A stretch of 64,000 nt of DNA from Shewanella kaireitica (GTDB lineage: Bacteria; Pseudomonadota; Gammaproteobacteria; Enterobacterales; Shewanellaceae). The position numbers and the translations under genes are program-made. The notes under the pieces are model-generated. The model was not told the origin of the DNA. It made no database searches and saw only the letters and a list, made by a program, of their open reading frames with translations. Position 1 is the first letter of the stretch. The number at the start of each line of letters is the position of its first letter. This document shows, piece by piece, positions 27,697-37,234 of this stretch. Location of the stretch: contig NZ_JAKIKQ010000011.1 in the NCBI RefSeq assembly GCF_023284045.1, positions 98,222 to 162,221 on the forward strand, read 5' to 3'.

Positions 27697-28836
27697 ATGA
27701 GAAAACAGCAGACTGAATCAACACTTGATCCTAAGTCGTTAGTCACCCCTTATGCATTTGAGATAGCCCCGAATGTTTTATATCAACCATTAGCGAGTCC
27801 ATTGAAACGCGCCTTAGCAATAACCGTTGATGGTCTTCTAGTAGCGGCTCTTGCTGAAAATGCGGGTTGGATATTTGTATTAATGGTCGCACTTACCGTT
27901 TTGGTTCATAAAAGAAGCAAGTCCGTGGGGAGCATTGTTAAGTGGGCGTTATATGCCTTCATGCTCGCAGGTATGGTGTATGCGTTACTTGGTAACGACT
28001 GGAACACTAAAGACGATATCTCAGGCACTAGCCAAGTTGAATCTCAATTAAGTGCCGATAAAGCAGATCCTGAAACAATACAAACCATTGCCGAATTAGC
28101 AAATTATCTTCCTGAAGTCATTTCAACATCAAGTTGCCAAGATTACTCATGTGCCCAAAAGCGTTTAGCGTCCCTAAAAGATGCGTTAAACCATTCGAGT
28201 CTCTCGAGTGCAGAACAAACACGTATGCTAGAAGAGCTTATTGATGAACTTCCACTTACAGTTAAACAGAAAAAGGATTTAAAGATTGAGTATACGGCTG
28301 TTGAAACCGCTGTCGCTGATGAGGGCATTAAGCAGATGGTTGAAGCTGAGACTGATGCTGTTAGTCATAATGCTTCAAGCACAAACAAAGTTGACTGGGA
28401 GGAGCTACAGGATGACTCTTATTTCGAAGAAGAGGCAAACCCGCAATCGAGCCCGCTAGCGTGGTTGATAGGTTTTTTAAACGATATGGGCTTAGGTTTT
28501 GGTTGGGCGGCGTTCTATTTTACGGTGTTTACCGCTTGGTTTGACGGGCAAACATTGGGTAAAAAACTACTTGGAATTAGTGTTATTCAGCTGGATGGTT
28601 CTAAGATCACTTTATGGGCCGCTTTTGGACGCTATGGCGGCTACGCTGCAGGTTTTACCACAGGTTTACTCGGTTTCTTACAAATATTCTGGGATGCGAA
28701 TCGACAAGCGATACAAGATAAAATATCTGCAACTGTTGTTATTGACCTCAGAAAGCCTGAAATCGAAGCACCTATCATACAATTAAATATGAATGCGCTA
28801 AATGCATCGGTTGATGCGAAAATTGAAGAGAAGTAG
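27697..28836 (+). CDS. RDD-family membrane protein with a large internal insertion
   Basis: A 379-residue protein. Two hydrophobic helices (about residues 40-65 and 85-105, with ALAITVDGLLVAALAENAGW) are followed by a long polar, acidic stretch (about 108-255) containing a cysteine pair (SSCQDYSCAQKR). The typical second half of an RDD domain then appears: two helices, DGQTLGKKLLGISVIQLDG, FGRYGGYAAGF and the final region DANRQAIQDKISATVVID. Ordinary RDD proteins are 130-200 residues with no such insertion. RDD proteins include sodium/proton antiporters and proteins of unknown role. The ribosome site is weak. Confidence 0.7.
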   Translation: MRKQQTESTLDPKSLVTPYAFEIAPNVLYQPLASPLKRALAITVDGLLVAALAENAGWIFVLMVALTVLVHKRSKSVGSIVKWALYAFMLAGMVYALLGNDWNTKDDISGTSQVESQLSADKADPETIQTIAELANYLPEVISTSSCQDYSCAQKRLASLKDALNHSSLSSAEQTRMLEELIDELPLTVKQKKDLKIEYTAVETAVADEGIKQMVEAETDAVSHNASSTNKVDWEELQDDSYFEEEANPQSSPLAWLIGFLNDMGLGFGWAAFYFTVFTAWFDGQTLGKKLLGISVIQLDGSKITLWAAFGRYGGYAAGFTTGLLGFLQIFWDANRQAIQDKISATVVIDLRKPEIEAPIIQLNMNALNASVDAKIEEK

Positions 28837-28990
28837 CATAATTGATACCGTTTTTGATGGGTAAGGGTTAAGCTGCGCAGGTATTTTGTAAAATTGCAGC
28901 AATAAAGCAGATGAAGTTCTCACTTAGCGTAGGTATTTAATAATTAAAGAGTCTTTCAAAAAGGCCGATTAACGAATGCGCTAAAGGAGT

Positions 28991-29011
28991 ATGGGTTTAA
29001 AGGAGAGTTAA
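28991..29011 (+). other. six-codon minicistron directly before the GGDEF gene
   Basis: AAAGGAGT then ATG GGT TTA AAG GAG AGT TAA (MGLKES). Its stop ends 1 base before the TTG start of the response-regulator gene, and that gene's ribosome site AAAGGAG lies inside it. This arrangement would permit translational coupling. It may be coincidental. Confidence 0.3.
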
Positions 29012-29012
29012 G

Positions 29013-30254
29013 TTGCGGATCTTAGTTGTTGAAGATAGCCAAGTTGTATCACGGGTGATGCGCCATTTATTAACCCAAGAGTTAGATTGTGAAGTCGATG
29101 TCGCGCCAGATCTAGCCAGTGCAAAAAAACTGTTAGCTGAAAATGATTATTTTGTGGCCGTTACTGATTTGAATCTTCCGGATGCCCAAGAGGGTGAGAT
29201 TGTAAAATTAGTACTGGCAAAACAGATCCCTTGTATCGTACTCACCGGAAGTTGGGATCCCCAAGAACGATCACGTTTGCTGCAATTAGGTATTGTTGAT
29301 TATGTACTTAAAGAAAACCGCTTTAGCTATGAGTATACTGCTAAGTTAGTACGACGTTTGCAACGCAATCAAAGCGTGAAGGTATTGGTTGCCGATGATT
29401 CCATGGTGAGCCGAAAGTTTATTCGTAGCCTTTTAGAACAACATTTGTTTCAAGTGATAGAAGCTGATGACGGTATAGCTGCACTTGATACCCTTAAAGA
29501 AAATCCAGATATTAAACTGCTTATCACTGATTATAATATGCCGCAACTAGACGGATTTGGCTTAATTATAAAAGTCAGAGAGCAGTTCAGCAGAGAAGAG
29601 TTGGCTATTATTGGACTTTCCAGTGATAGTGACGAAAGCCTCTCCGCACGGTTTATTAAAAATGGTGCCAATGACTTTTTACAAAAGCCTTTTGTGCACG
29701 AAGAGTTTCATTGTCGAGTACTTAACACCCTAGATGCACTCGATATGATGGCTAAACTATGGGAGCAAGCTAACCTCGATTACTTAACCAATGTATTTAA
29801 TCGACGTTACTTTTTTAATCTTTATGAAGAGAAACTGCCTACTATTACCCGTAATCAAGGTACGCTTTCACTCGGTTTAATGGACATCGATTTCTTCAAA
29901 AAGGTGAATGATGGTTATGGCCATGATGTGGGAGATGAGGTGCTGGTTGAATTTGCCAAACGCCTTAAACACTCATTTTCACAGCATTTTACAGTGGCTC
30001 GATTTGGCGGTGAAGAATTCGTTGTCGGCTTTAAAGGCTTAAGTGTTGAAAAGTCATTTGCACTATTAGATAGATTTAGAATGCAGATGGAAAGCACACC
30101 GATAATGACAACAAAAGGTGAGTTGACCATAACCGTTAGTATTGGTGTGGCTAATTTCAATCACGATGAAAACGTAGACGAGATGCTGCAACGAGCAGAT
30201 GTTGCACTGTATGAAGCTAAAGAGGGTGGGCGAAACTTAGTGTGCATAGCTTAA
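29013..30254 (+). CDS. tandem-REC diguanylate cyclase (REC-REC-GGDEF)
   Basis: A 413-residue cytosolic response regulator. REC1 (about 1-115) has ILVVEDSQV, TDLNLPDA with the phospho-acceptor region, and DYVLKEN. REC2 (about 122-240) has VLVADDSMV, LITDYNMPQLDG and the conserved lysine in FLQKPF. The GGDEF domain (about 250-413) has the active-site GGEEF motif in RFGGEEFVVGF, so it is likely an active cyclic di-GMP synthase. The layout resembles PleD-like proteins. The TTG start is supported by AAAGGAGAG. No dedicated kinase lies beside it. Confidence 0.93.
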   Translation: MRILVVEDSQVVSRVMRHLLTQELDCEVDVAPDLASAKKLLAENDYFVAVTDLNLPDAQEGEIVKLVLAKQIPCIVLTGSWDPQERSRLLQLGIVDYVLKENRFSYEYTAKLVRRLQRNQSVKVLVADDSMVSRKFIRSLLEQHLFQVIEADDGIAALDTLKENPDIKLLITDYNMPQLDGFGLIIKVREQFSREELAIIGLSSDSDESLSARFIKNGANDFLQKPFVHEEFHCRVLNTLDALDMMAKLWEQANLDYLTNVFNRRYFFNLYEEKLPTITRNQGTLSLGLMDIDFFKKVNDGYGHDVGDEVLVEFAKRLKHSFSQHFTVARFGGEEFVVGFKGLSVEKSFALLDRFRMQMESTPIMTTKGELTITVSIGVANFNHDENVDEMLQRADVALYEAKEGGRNLVCIA

Positions 30255-30265
30255 GCAACTAATAA

Positions 30266-30296
30266 TAAAAAGGCTTAACCATTACTGGCTAAGCCT
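30266..30296 (-). terminator. intrinsic terminator after the CBM9-like gene
   Basis: AGGCTTA (30271-30277) and TAAGCCT (30290-30296) pair, followed on the minus strand by TTTTTATT. It lies 6 bases from the stop of the convergent minus-strand gene and may also serve the GGDEF gene. Confidence 0.75.
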
Positions 30297-30302
30297 GCTT
30301 GT

Positions 30303-32642
30303 TTATAAAATCCAAGCGTAACTCATTTTCATAAAGTAGGTTTCTTCAGTTTTCATCAACGAATCGATGGAATCATTAGACTTTAATCCATCTGAATAGC
30401 CAAGATAGAACACACTTTGAGGATTAAGCTTATATCCGTAAAGGATCTCATTGCCTAAATTCTGCTGCTCTTTATTCGGTGATCCATAAAGGTAAAGGCT
30501 TGGGTCTCTTTCAATATGGGTGTAGACGCTGGATACACGGATAAAGTTATGAATGTCGATATACCAGCTTAATCTCACATCGCTTAAATTTGCGGTAAAT
30601 AAACGGCCGTCATCAACATCCATAGTTCGGTAAACGTGCGATACATTTAGCTTTACTGAATCGGTAACATTCCAGCGAACACCAGGATTGAGTAGAAACT
30701 TAGTGCCTAATTGATCGTTGGCAAAGTCGATGCTATCGCCGTAATTGACATCCAGTTCAACAAATAGGGTTCGAGTGGGTTTCATATTGGCGTAGAACCA
30801 GCCCATGGTTTCGTCAAACATCTGAGTGTTGTTTTCAACTGCCAGACTAGCACTATCATGACGCCTTCCTACACGTTGACGGTTAACAACGCCAAATGCG
30901 GTGTAACTTTGCAATAAACCGTCAAAAGCAAGTTTAGCTTCAGCTTCCTGTTCTAGTTTTTCACCAGCCTGGTTATGACTGATATCCCAATCGCCACTGA
31001 GCCTTATCTTACTAAAACCACTATTTTCTGGGTACCAAGTATAACCACCACCAACAACAAATTTACTGAAATCGACTTTCTCAATAAAACCTAGATCGGC
31101 TCTAAAGTCTTCTGCTACAGACTGATATTGCGCTACAGCATCCCAGTTTCTTGTTTCGTGTTCATATTTAGCCAAATACATGTCACCACGAATAGAGTCT
31201 GTGCTATTAGTGCGCAATACACGTTCATTGACGCCGCAGTCATTTAAATCACAGTCGATGTCCGGTAGGCAATCATCGCTACTGCACAGTGTTTGCGAGA
31301 AACCTAAAGGGTATTGAGTGTCCGATACTACGTATTGACCTATAAAGGTATCTTGATCGGTTGGCTGATATTTAACATCAACACTCGTGACATAATTATG
31401 GTAATCATCGCTGGTTTTAGCGGTGACGAGCGCGCCCATCGATAATTCTTTACCGATGTCGTAGCGATAGCGACCAGCAAAATTCTGACTTTTTTCATTG
31501 ATACTGGCGATATCAGAACTTAAATTCCCCGGCACTAGAAAGTTAGTATGAGTATCGTTCGTTGCCAGTGTGGCAAACGTGTGGTCACCCACTTTACTGG
31601 TTAGCTTAATGCCATAGTCAGGTGAAACGATATTACGGGTATGCAACAGGTTTAGTTGGGTATCAAAATAATCTTTATTATCGAGGAAAAAGGCTCTTTT
31701 TTCTGGGTAAAACAGTGCAAAGGTATTATTAATATCGAGTTGACCTGCATCGGCTTCAACCTGCGAAAAATCTGGGTTGATGGTGGCACTCAACAATGTG
31801 TTTGGAGTTATTCCCCAGCGGATATCTAAACTTGGCTCTATATCATTTTCGCTATCCCAATCACCATTAAGATCAAGAGGACGTTGACTGTTACGATTAA
31901 AAACCACCGATGGCGTGATCTGTAGATCATTGCCTTGCTCTAAGTTAGACATGCCACTCATCACACCGAATTGACACAGTTGGCAACTATTGTTTCTGTC
32001 TATCTGATTACTAGACAATCTGTGCTGTTCATTTCGAGGGTAAAACCTGACAAGCTCAACCCCCCACTTTTGCTCGGCGCTATTATCAAAATTAAGCACT
32101 CGGTAGGGTAACTCTATTTCAACCTGATAACCCGTTTCTGTGCGCTGGGCTGCGGTATACCAAATGCCGTCCCAAGCATCGCTTTCGCTGCCAGTTAGCT
32201 CATTTTCGATTGAGTCCATCTGCACGCCGTAAGCATTTACAAAGAATTGATAGGCGAGTCGGGCATCATTAAAAGTGTCGAGTTTAATACCGACTAAATC
32301 ATCACCCCAAACACTATCACGATCGCTCAAATTTGCTCTGATCTGCGATGGCGTTGGATCATAAGCTGTAAATGCTAAGAAGAGACTTGTGTCAGTGGAG
32401 TATAGTTTTACTTCAGTTCTTACTGGCGCAGTGATGTTTTCACCGGGACTCGTTTCAATCGTTATCTCGGTGGTTGCGGCATTCTTCCATTGTGGTTCAT
32501 CAAAGTTGCCATCAACTTTGATGCTGCCTGAAAGTGTAGGGATCTCAATATTGAATTGATCCTCCTGTCCGGCATTAGCATGCAAAGAATGACAAGAGAT
32601 TAACAAGACAACGGAGCTAGCAAGTAGGGTTGCTTTATTCAT
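30303..32642 (-). CDS. CBM9-like / DUF5916 outer-membrane-associated protein
   Basis: A 779-residue exported protein with a signal peptide (about residues 1-24, ending HANA). Residues about 35-220 form a CBM9-like sugar-binding beta-sandwich domain (IKVDGNFDEPQW; SDRDSVWGDDLVGIKLDT). The rest is a DUF5916-type region with ATINPDFSQVEADAGQLDIN and YPEKRAFFLDNKDYFD, rich in alternating beta strands, probably an outer-membrane barrel. Most strands at the end are amphipathic, closing with SYAWIL. Function is not known; family members are found in marine Shewanella and Bacteroidetes near nutrient-uptake genes. The neighbours here do not suggest a substrate. Confidence 0.75.
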   Translation of the reverse strand: MNKATLLASSVVLLISCHSLHANAGQEDQFNIEIPTLSGSIKVDGNFDEPQWKNAATTEITIETSPGENITAPVRTEVKLYSTDTSLFLAFTAYDPTPSQIRANLSDRDSVWGDDLVGIKLDTFNDARLAYQFFVNAYGVQMDSIENELTGSESDAWDGIWYTAAQRTETGYQVEIELPYRVLNFDNSAEQKWGVELVRFYPRNEQHRLSSNQIDRNNSCQLCQFGVMSGMSNLEQGNDLQITPSVVFNRNSQRPLDLNGDWDSENDIEPSLDIRWGITPNTLLSATINPDFSQVEADAGQLDINNTFALFYPEKRAFFLDNKDYFDTQLNLLHTRNIVSPDYGIKLTSKVGDHTFATLATNDTHTNFLVPGNLSSDIASINEKSQNFAGRYRYDIGKELSMGALVTAKTSDDYHNYVTSVDVKYQPTDQDTFIGQYVVSDTQYPLGFSQTLCSSDDCLPDIDCDLNDCGVNERVLRTNSTDSIRGDMYLAKYEHETRNWDAVAQYQSVAEDFRADLGFIEKVDFSKFVVGGGYTWYPENSGFSKIRLSGDWDISHNQAGEKLEQEAEAKLAFDGLLQSYTAFGVVNRQRVGRRHDSASLAVENNTQMFDETMGWFYANMKPTRTLFVELDVNYGDSIDFANDQLGTKFLLNPGVRWNVTDSVKLNVSHVYRTMDVDDGRLFTANLSDVRLSWYIDIHNFIRVSSVYTHIERDPSLYLYGSPNKEQQNLGNEILYGYKLNPQSVFYLGYSDGLKSNDSIDSLMKTEETYFMKMSYAWIL

Positions 32643-32807
32643 TTGTTTTTATTATTTAAAGCTGAATAATTGGGTGTGAGGATTGTAATGGAATTAAGTA
32701 TAAAAAAGGTAGGCTATTTGTTACAAATATTTTCAGAAGAATAACAATTAAGTCGAAAGTGGGTTGGACTCGCTAGGCCATATGGATAATGGCCCAGCAT
32801 ACTCATA

Positions 32808-33581
32808 TTAATCTGGTGCGATGGTGTTATCTTTGTATGCTTCTCGATATTTATCAACCCACATAGAAGTGGCACCACATATGGCAACTGGCATCACTAC
32901 AAAATTGAGGATTGGGATCATAGAAAACAGTGTCACTGCAGCGCCAAAGCTAAAACTGCTGCCACGGGTCTGGTTAAGTGCAAATTTCATATCTGCAAAG
33001 GGAACTTTATGATTATCAAAAGGGTAATCACAGTATTGAATTGCCATCATCCAAGCACTAAAAAGAAACCATAAGATAGGTGCCGCAGTTTGACCTACAA
33101 ATGGCAGTAAAAATAGCAATAAGAAAATAATGGCACGAGGTAGATAGTATTTCAGTTTGATCCACTCTCGGCCCAATATGCGCGGCAAATCTTTGATTAA
33201 ATCGATACCGCCACCCGTATTGAGCGGTTTGCCCGTTAATAGTTGTTCGACTTTTTCAGCAAGTAATCCGTTAAAGGGCGCTGCGAGCCAATTCATCACT
33301 GAACTAAAGATGAAAGATAGCACTACCAACAAGGTCAATACCGCAAGTGGCCAAAGCAGAAAGTTCAACCAACTTAGGTATTCAGGAAGCTGACCTGAAA
33401 GCCAAGCGAAAACCTGCTCTAGCTGACCAATGGCAAAATAGATCAAGCCACCAAAGAGCAATAAGTTAATCGTTAGTGGAATAAACACAAAACGTCTAAG
33501 GCCTGGGCGTTTTATCAAACTAAACCCTTCTAAGAAGTAATTTACGCCACTCTTTTTTGTTACTTGATTGGTTTTATTCAT
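32808..33581 (-). CDS. cysZ: sulfate transporter CysZ
   Basis: A 257-residue inner-membrane sulfate permease that supplies the assimilatory cysteine pathway. Family features are YFLEGFSLIKRPGLRRFVFI near the start, a long hydrophilic middle and WLAAPFNGLLAEKVE. Length and layout match E. coli CysZ (253). It is divergent from smc, with about 200 bases between. In E. coli, cysZ is next to cysK and zipA; here cysK is about 5 kb away on the same strand, a loosened version of that order. Confidence 0.92.
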   Translation of the reverse strand: MNKTNQVTKKSGVNYFLEGFSLIKRPGLRRFVFIPLTINLLLFGGLIYFAIGQLEQVFAWLSGQLPEYLSWLNFLLWPLAVLTLLVVLSFIFSSVMNWLAAPFNGLLAEKVEQLLTGKPLNTGGGIDLIKDLPRILGREWIKLKYYLPRAIIFLLLFLLPFVGQTAAPILWFLFSAWMMAIQYCDYPFDNHKVPFADMKFALNQTRGSSFSFGAAVTLFSMIPILNFVVMPVAICGATSMWVDKYREAYKDNTIAPD

Positions 33582-33785
33582 AGAAATCTTTGATCGTTAA
33601 AGATACGCAATGTCACGATTGTGAGTCAGTAGGCATTTAACCGCAAGTGAAAAGGCATTAATCACCAATAAAAAGCGTTACAAAATGCTGTTAGCTTTGG
33701 TAAAGTTACCATAATTATATGCACATCAAACATAGACGCTAAGTATCGCTAGATAACTTAGTGTAGAAGTGATTAAAACGGCATC

Positions 33786-36700
33786 ATGAGACTTAAACAG
33801 ATAAAACTTGCCGGATTCAAGTCATTCGTCGATCCAACCAAAATTCCCTTACCTAATCCATTGAGCGCCATTATTGGTCCAAACGGTTGTGGTAAATCAA
33901 ATGTCATTGACGCTGTGCGTTGGGTGCTGGGCGAAAGCTCGGCTAAACATCTGCGTGGCGATTCGATGGCAGATGTTATTTTTAATGGCTCTACCGCCAG
34001 AAGACCCGTATCGGTAGCGGGGGTGGAACTGCTATTTGACAACCAAGACAATCGATTAGCAGGTCAGTACGCCAGTTACCAAGAGATAGCGGTTAAGAGG
34101 CAAGTTAGTCGTGATGGCGATTCAAGCTATTTTCTAAATAATCAAAAGTGTCGCCGTAAAGATATTACCGATCTATTTATGGGCACAGGACTTGGACCAC
34201 GAAGCTACGCAATTATTGAACAGGGCACCATTTCTCGGCTTATTGAGTCAAAGCCACAAGAGCTGAGAGTATTCATCGAAGAAGCTGCTGGGATCTCTCG
34301 CTATAAAGAGCGCAGGCGTGAAACTGAGAATCGTATAAGGCACACTCGCGAAAATTTATCTCGTCTTGGCGATATTCGCTCAGAGCTGCATAAGCAACTG
34401 GAACGGCTTGCCGAGCAGGCAGAAACGGCTAAACAGTATCGTGAGCTCAAACAGTCAGAACGTCAATGTGAGTCTGAGCTGGTGGTGTCTCGTTATCACG
34501 AGCTTAATCAGCAAACTGACACATTGACTGTTCAGATCAGTAAGCTTGAGGTGCAACAAGCCAGTTTACTCGCTGAGAAGCAGACACTTGAGCTTAGTTT
34601 GACCGAATTGAATTTGAAGTTGAGTGAGCTTGATAGTCAAGAACATCAGCAAGTCGAAGCTTTTTATCTCACCAAAACCCATATTGCTAAACTTGAACAA
34701 TCACTGAAGCACCGTGAACAACAAGACGACAGTTTGAATCAACGATTGGGCGAAATTAGTGCTCAGATAGCGTTGCAGCAAGCGTCGTTGAAAACAGCGA
34801 ATGCAAACCAAGAAAAGCTGCTAAAGCAGCAACAAGAGTTAGCGCCTGAGATAAATGCGTGGCAGCAAAAGTCGAGTAGTCAGTCAGCTGAATTAGCCCT
34901 CGTAAGTCAACGTCACATAGCTTCAACCGAACAGTTTCAGTTACATAGCGGCGGCGAAGCAAAAGCGCATTTAGCGGTCGAGATGAATCGTACTCAGCTA
35001 AATCATTGCTCAAAAGAGCTAACACATAAACAAAAATCGGTAACAAGACTGACCCAAAGAGCGCAAGAGCATAGTGAACAGTTAGCTGAACTCAAGAGCA
35101 GTTCCCTAGTGAACCAATGTGATATGTTGTCTATAGAAACTGAGCAGGCGCAAGAGATATACGACGAGCTGAGCTTCAATATTGAAACGCGTCAACAGTC
35201 TTGTGATGAGTTAAAAAAAGAGCTTGAGTCAGTAAAAGTAAAACTGGCTGATGAAAAAGGCCGTTTGTCTGTTGTTACTCAGCTGCTACCTGATGACGGC
35301 GATGAAGGTGACACACTGCTATGGCAAGTTATCGAGGTTAGCCCTGGGTGGGAAAGCGCCGTCGACTTGTTACTTGCTAATGTGCTTAATTCTCCGGTAC
35401 TTGCAGAGTTATCGACCGAAGCAAGCATTGGGTTCTCTGCAAACACACTGGCGAGTGGAGTGGTGAATGATGTTATTCAGAGCCCCGTTAATCTTAATCC
35501 GTGGTTAAGTCAGGTTAAGTGGCTTGAGACAAAAGATGAAGCTATTCAACGACGTAAAGAGCTTGGTGCAGAGCAAATGTTCGCGACTGCAGATGGCTTT
35601 CTTGTTGGCGCTGATTTTATTATCGAAAAAAGTGCAGACTCAGGCTCCCTTGTACAACTTAAAAATGAACACGTTGCGCTGACAGAAGTGGTTTGCGACA
35701 CCGAAGAGCGTTTGAGCTTGTTAGAGCAAACCTTGTCGGTGCATATTGAGGAGCTTAAGCCGCAATTGATCTTGCAGCAGCAACAGTACCAGCAGATCCA
35801 ATCTCAAAAAGTGGCATTAGCAGGCATGGTATCGCAAGTTAAAGCAATGCAAACCACTATAAATGATACGGATACACGTTATAAGCAGCTACTGCAGGAG
35901 TTAGCGGAAACTGAAACTGAACTGCAACAGTTAACCGCTCAACAAGCACAGTTTGTGCACAGTGAAGCGAGTCTGCAACAAGCCTTTGAGCTATCTTCAA
36001 AAAGCCGGCAAGCGGCAGAGTCAGATAAACTATCGGCATTTAAATCGTTAAGTGAGCTCAAAGACCAGCTCAATGGTTCAGAGCTGCGACTTAAAGCTAG
36101 CCTTAAAAGCGAACAAGCCATTCAAACCCAAGTGGCATTAATCGAACAAAAAGTGAGTCATCAAAAGCAACGATTAGAAGAGCTCGAATTGAATAAAGAG
36201 CAAGTGCGTATACAGTTAGATAATAAAGAAGATGTCGACACTGCTCAAAACTCACAGTCGCTAAAAACACAATTGGCACAAGCCTTAGATGCTCAGCAAG
36301 TTAAACAACAAGCGCTAAACCTGCTCAGGCAGGAGCAAGCAGGGTTACAAGAACTGTGCGATAGTGCAGGAACGAATAAAAAACAACAGCTTGCGAAGAT
36401 AGAAGACTTGACTCAAACCATGAGCGCGTTAAAGTTACGTCGTGAAGGTTTAAAAGGACAAATCGATAGTCAGTTTAGCTTAATAACTGAGCAGGGTATT
36501 GATGTTGAACAAGTATTATCTAAGCTTGATGCCAGTCGCAACACTTTATGGCGTCAAAAAGAGCTAGAACGTTTACGGGCCCGGATCGCTCATCTTGGAG
36601 CGATAAACCTAGCCGCGATAGAAGAGTTTGAACAGCAAAACCAACGGAAAAGCTATCTAGATAGCCAAGATGAAGACTTAAATTCAGCCTTGGGAAGTTT

Positions 36701-37211
36701 GGAAGAAGCAATTCGTAAAATAGATACTGAAACAAAAAGCCGATTTAAAGATACCTTCGATAAGGTTAATAAGGATCTAGGCATTTTGTTTCCGAAAGTG
36801 TTTGGCGGTGGTAGTGCTTATTTAGCACTGACAGATGATGATCTTCTGGAAACCGGCGTCACCATTATGGCGCGGCCACCGGGTAAGAAAAATAGCACTA
36901 TCCACCTTCTTTCTGGTGGAGAAAAAGCACTAACCGCATTATCATTAGTTTTTGCTATTTTTAGATTGAATCCAGCACCTTTTTGTATGTTGGACGAAGT
37001 TGATGCACCTTTGGATGATGCCAATGTCGAACGATTCTGTCGTTTGGTAAAAGAGATGTCCCAAAGCGTACAATTTATATATATTAGTCATAACAAGATC
37101 ACCATGGAATTGGCCGATCAACTTATCGGTGTGACTATGCATGAGCCCGGCGTTTCGCGCATTGTGGCGGTAGATATCGATGAAGCGGTAGCGTTAGCTG
37201 ACGCAGGATGA
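33786..37211 (+). CDS. smc: chromosome segregation protein SMC
   Basis: A 1141-residue ATPase that organises and segregates chromosomal DNA as a dimer. The Walker A motif GPNGCGKSN is at residues 31-39. Long coiled coils run from about 165 to 500 and 660 to 1000 with the hinge between them (about 510-640). The ABC signature LSGGEKALTALSLV lies near 1042, and Walker B MLDEVDAPLDD near 1067. It is a canonical SMC, not the MukB of enterics; scpA/scpB and mukBEF cannot be judged from this window. zipA follows after 23 bases. Confidence 0.97.
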   Translation: MRLKQIKLAGFKSFVDPTKIPLPNPLSAIIGPNGCGKSNVIDAVRWVLGESSAKHLRGDSMADVIFNGSTARRPVSVAGVELLFDNQDNRLAGQYASYQEIAVKRQVSRDGDSSYFLNNQKCRRKDITDLFMGTGLGPRSYAIIEQGTISRLIESKPQELRVFIEEAAGISRYKERRRETENRIRHTRENLSRLGDIRSELHKQLERLAEQAETAKQYRELKQSERQCESELVVSRYHELNQQTDTLTVQISKLEVQQASLLAEKQTLELSLTELNLKLSELDSQEHQQVEAFYLTKTHIAKLEQSLKHREQQDDSLNQRLGEISAQIALQQASLKTANANQEKLLKQQQELAPEINAWQQKSSSQSAELALVSQRHIASTEQFQLHSGGEAKAHLAVEMNRTQLNHCSKELTHKQKSVTRLTQRAQEHSEQLAELKSSSLVNQCDMLSIETEQAQEIYDELSFNIETRQQSCDELKKELESVKVKLADEKGRLSVVTQLLPDDGDEGDTLLWQVIEVSPGWESAVDLLLANVLNSPVLAELSTEASIGFSANTLASGVVNDVIQSPVNLNPWLSQVKWLETKDEAIQRRKELGAEQMFATADGFLVGADFIIEKSADSGSLVQLKNEHVALTEVVCDTEERLSLLEQTLSVHIEELKPQLILQQQQYQQIQSQKVALAGMVSQVKAMQTTINDTDTRYKQLLQELAETETELQQLTAQQAQFVHSEASLQQAFELSSKSRQAAESDKLSAFKSLSELKDQLNGSELRLKASLKSEQAIQTQVALIEQKVSHQKQRLEELELNKEQVRIQLDNKEDVDTAQNSQSLKTQLAQALDAQQVKQQALNLLRQEQAGLQELCDSAGTNKKQQLAKIEDLTQTMSALKLRREGLKGQIDSQFSLITEQGIDVEQVLSKLDASRNTLWRQKELERLRARIAHLGAINLAAIEEFEQQNQRKSYLDSQDEDLNSALGSLEEAIRKIDTETKSRFKDTFDKVNKDLGILFPKVFGGGSAYLALTDDDLLETGVTIMARPPGKKNSTIHLLSGGEKALTALSLVFAIFRLNPAPFCMLDEVDAPLDDANVERFCRLVKEMSQSVQFIYISHNKITMELADQLIGVTMHEPGVSRIVAVDIDEAVALADAG

Positions 37212-37234
37212 ACATAAAGATTACAGGGTAACCA

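Noticed and set aside
28837..29012. possible cyclic di-GMP riboswitch before the GGDEF gene
   Set aside because: The conserved GEMM core and tetraloop motifs are not present.
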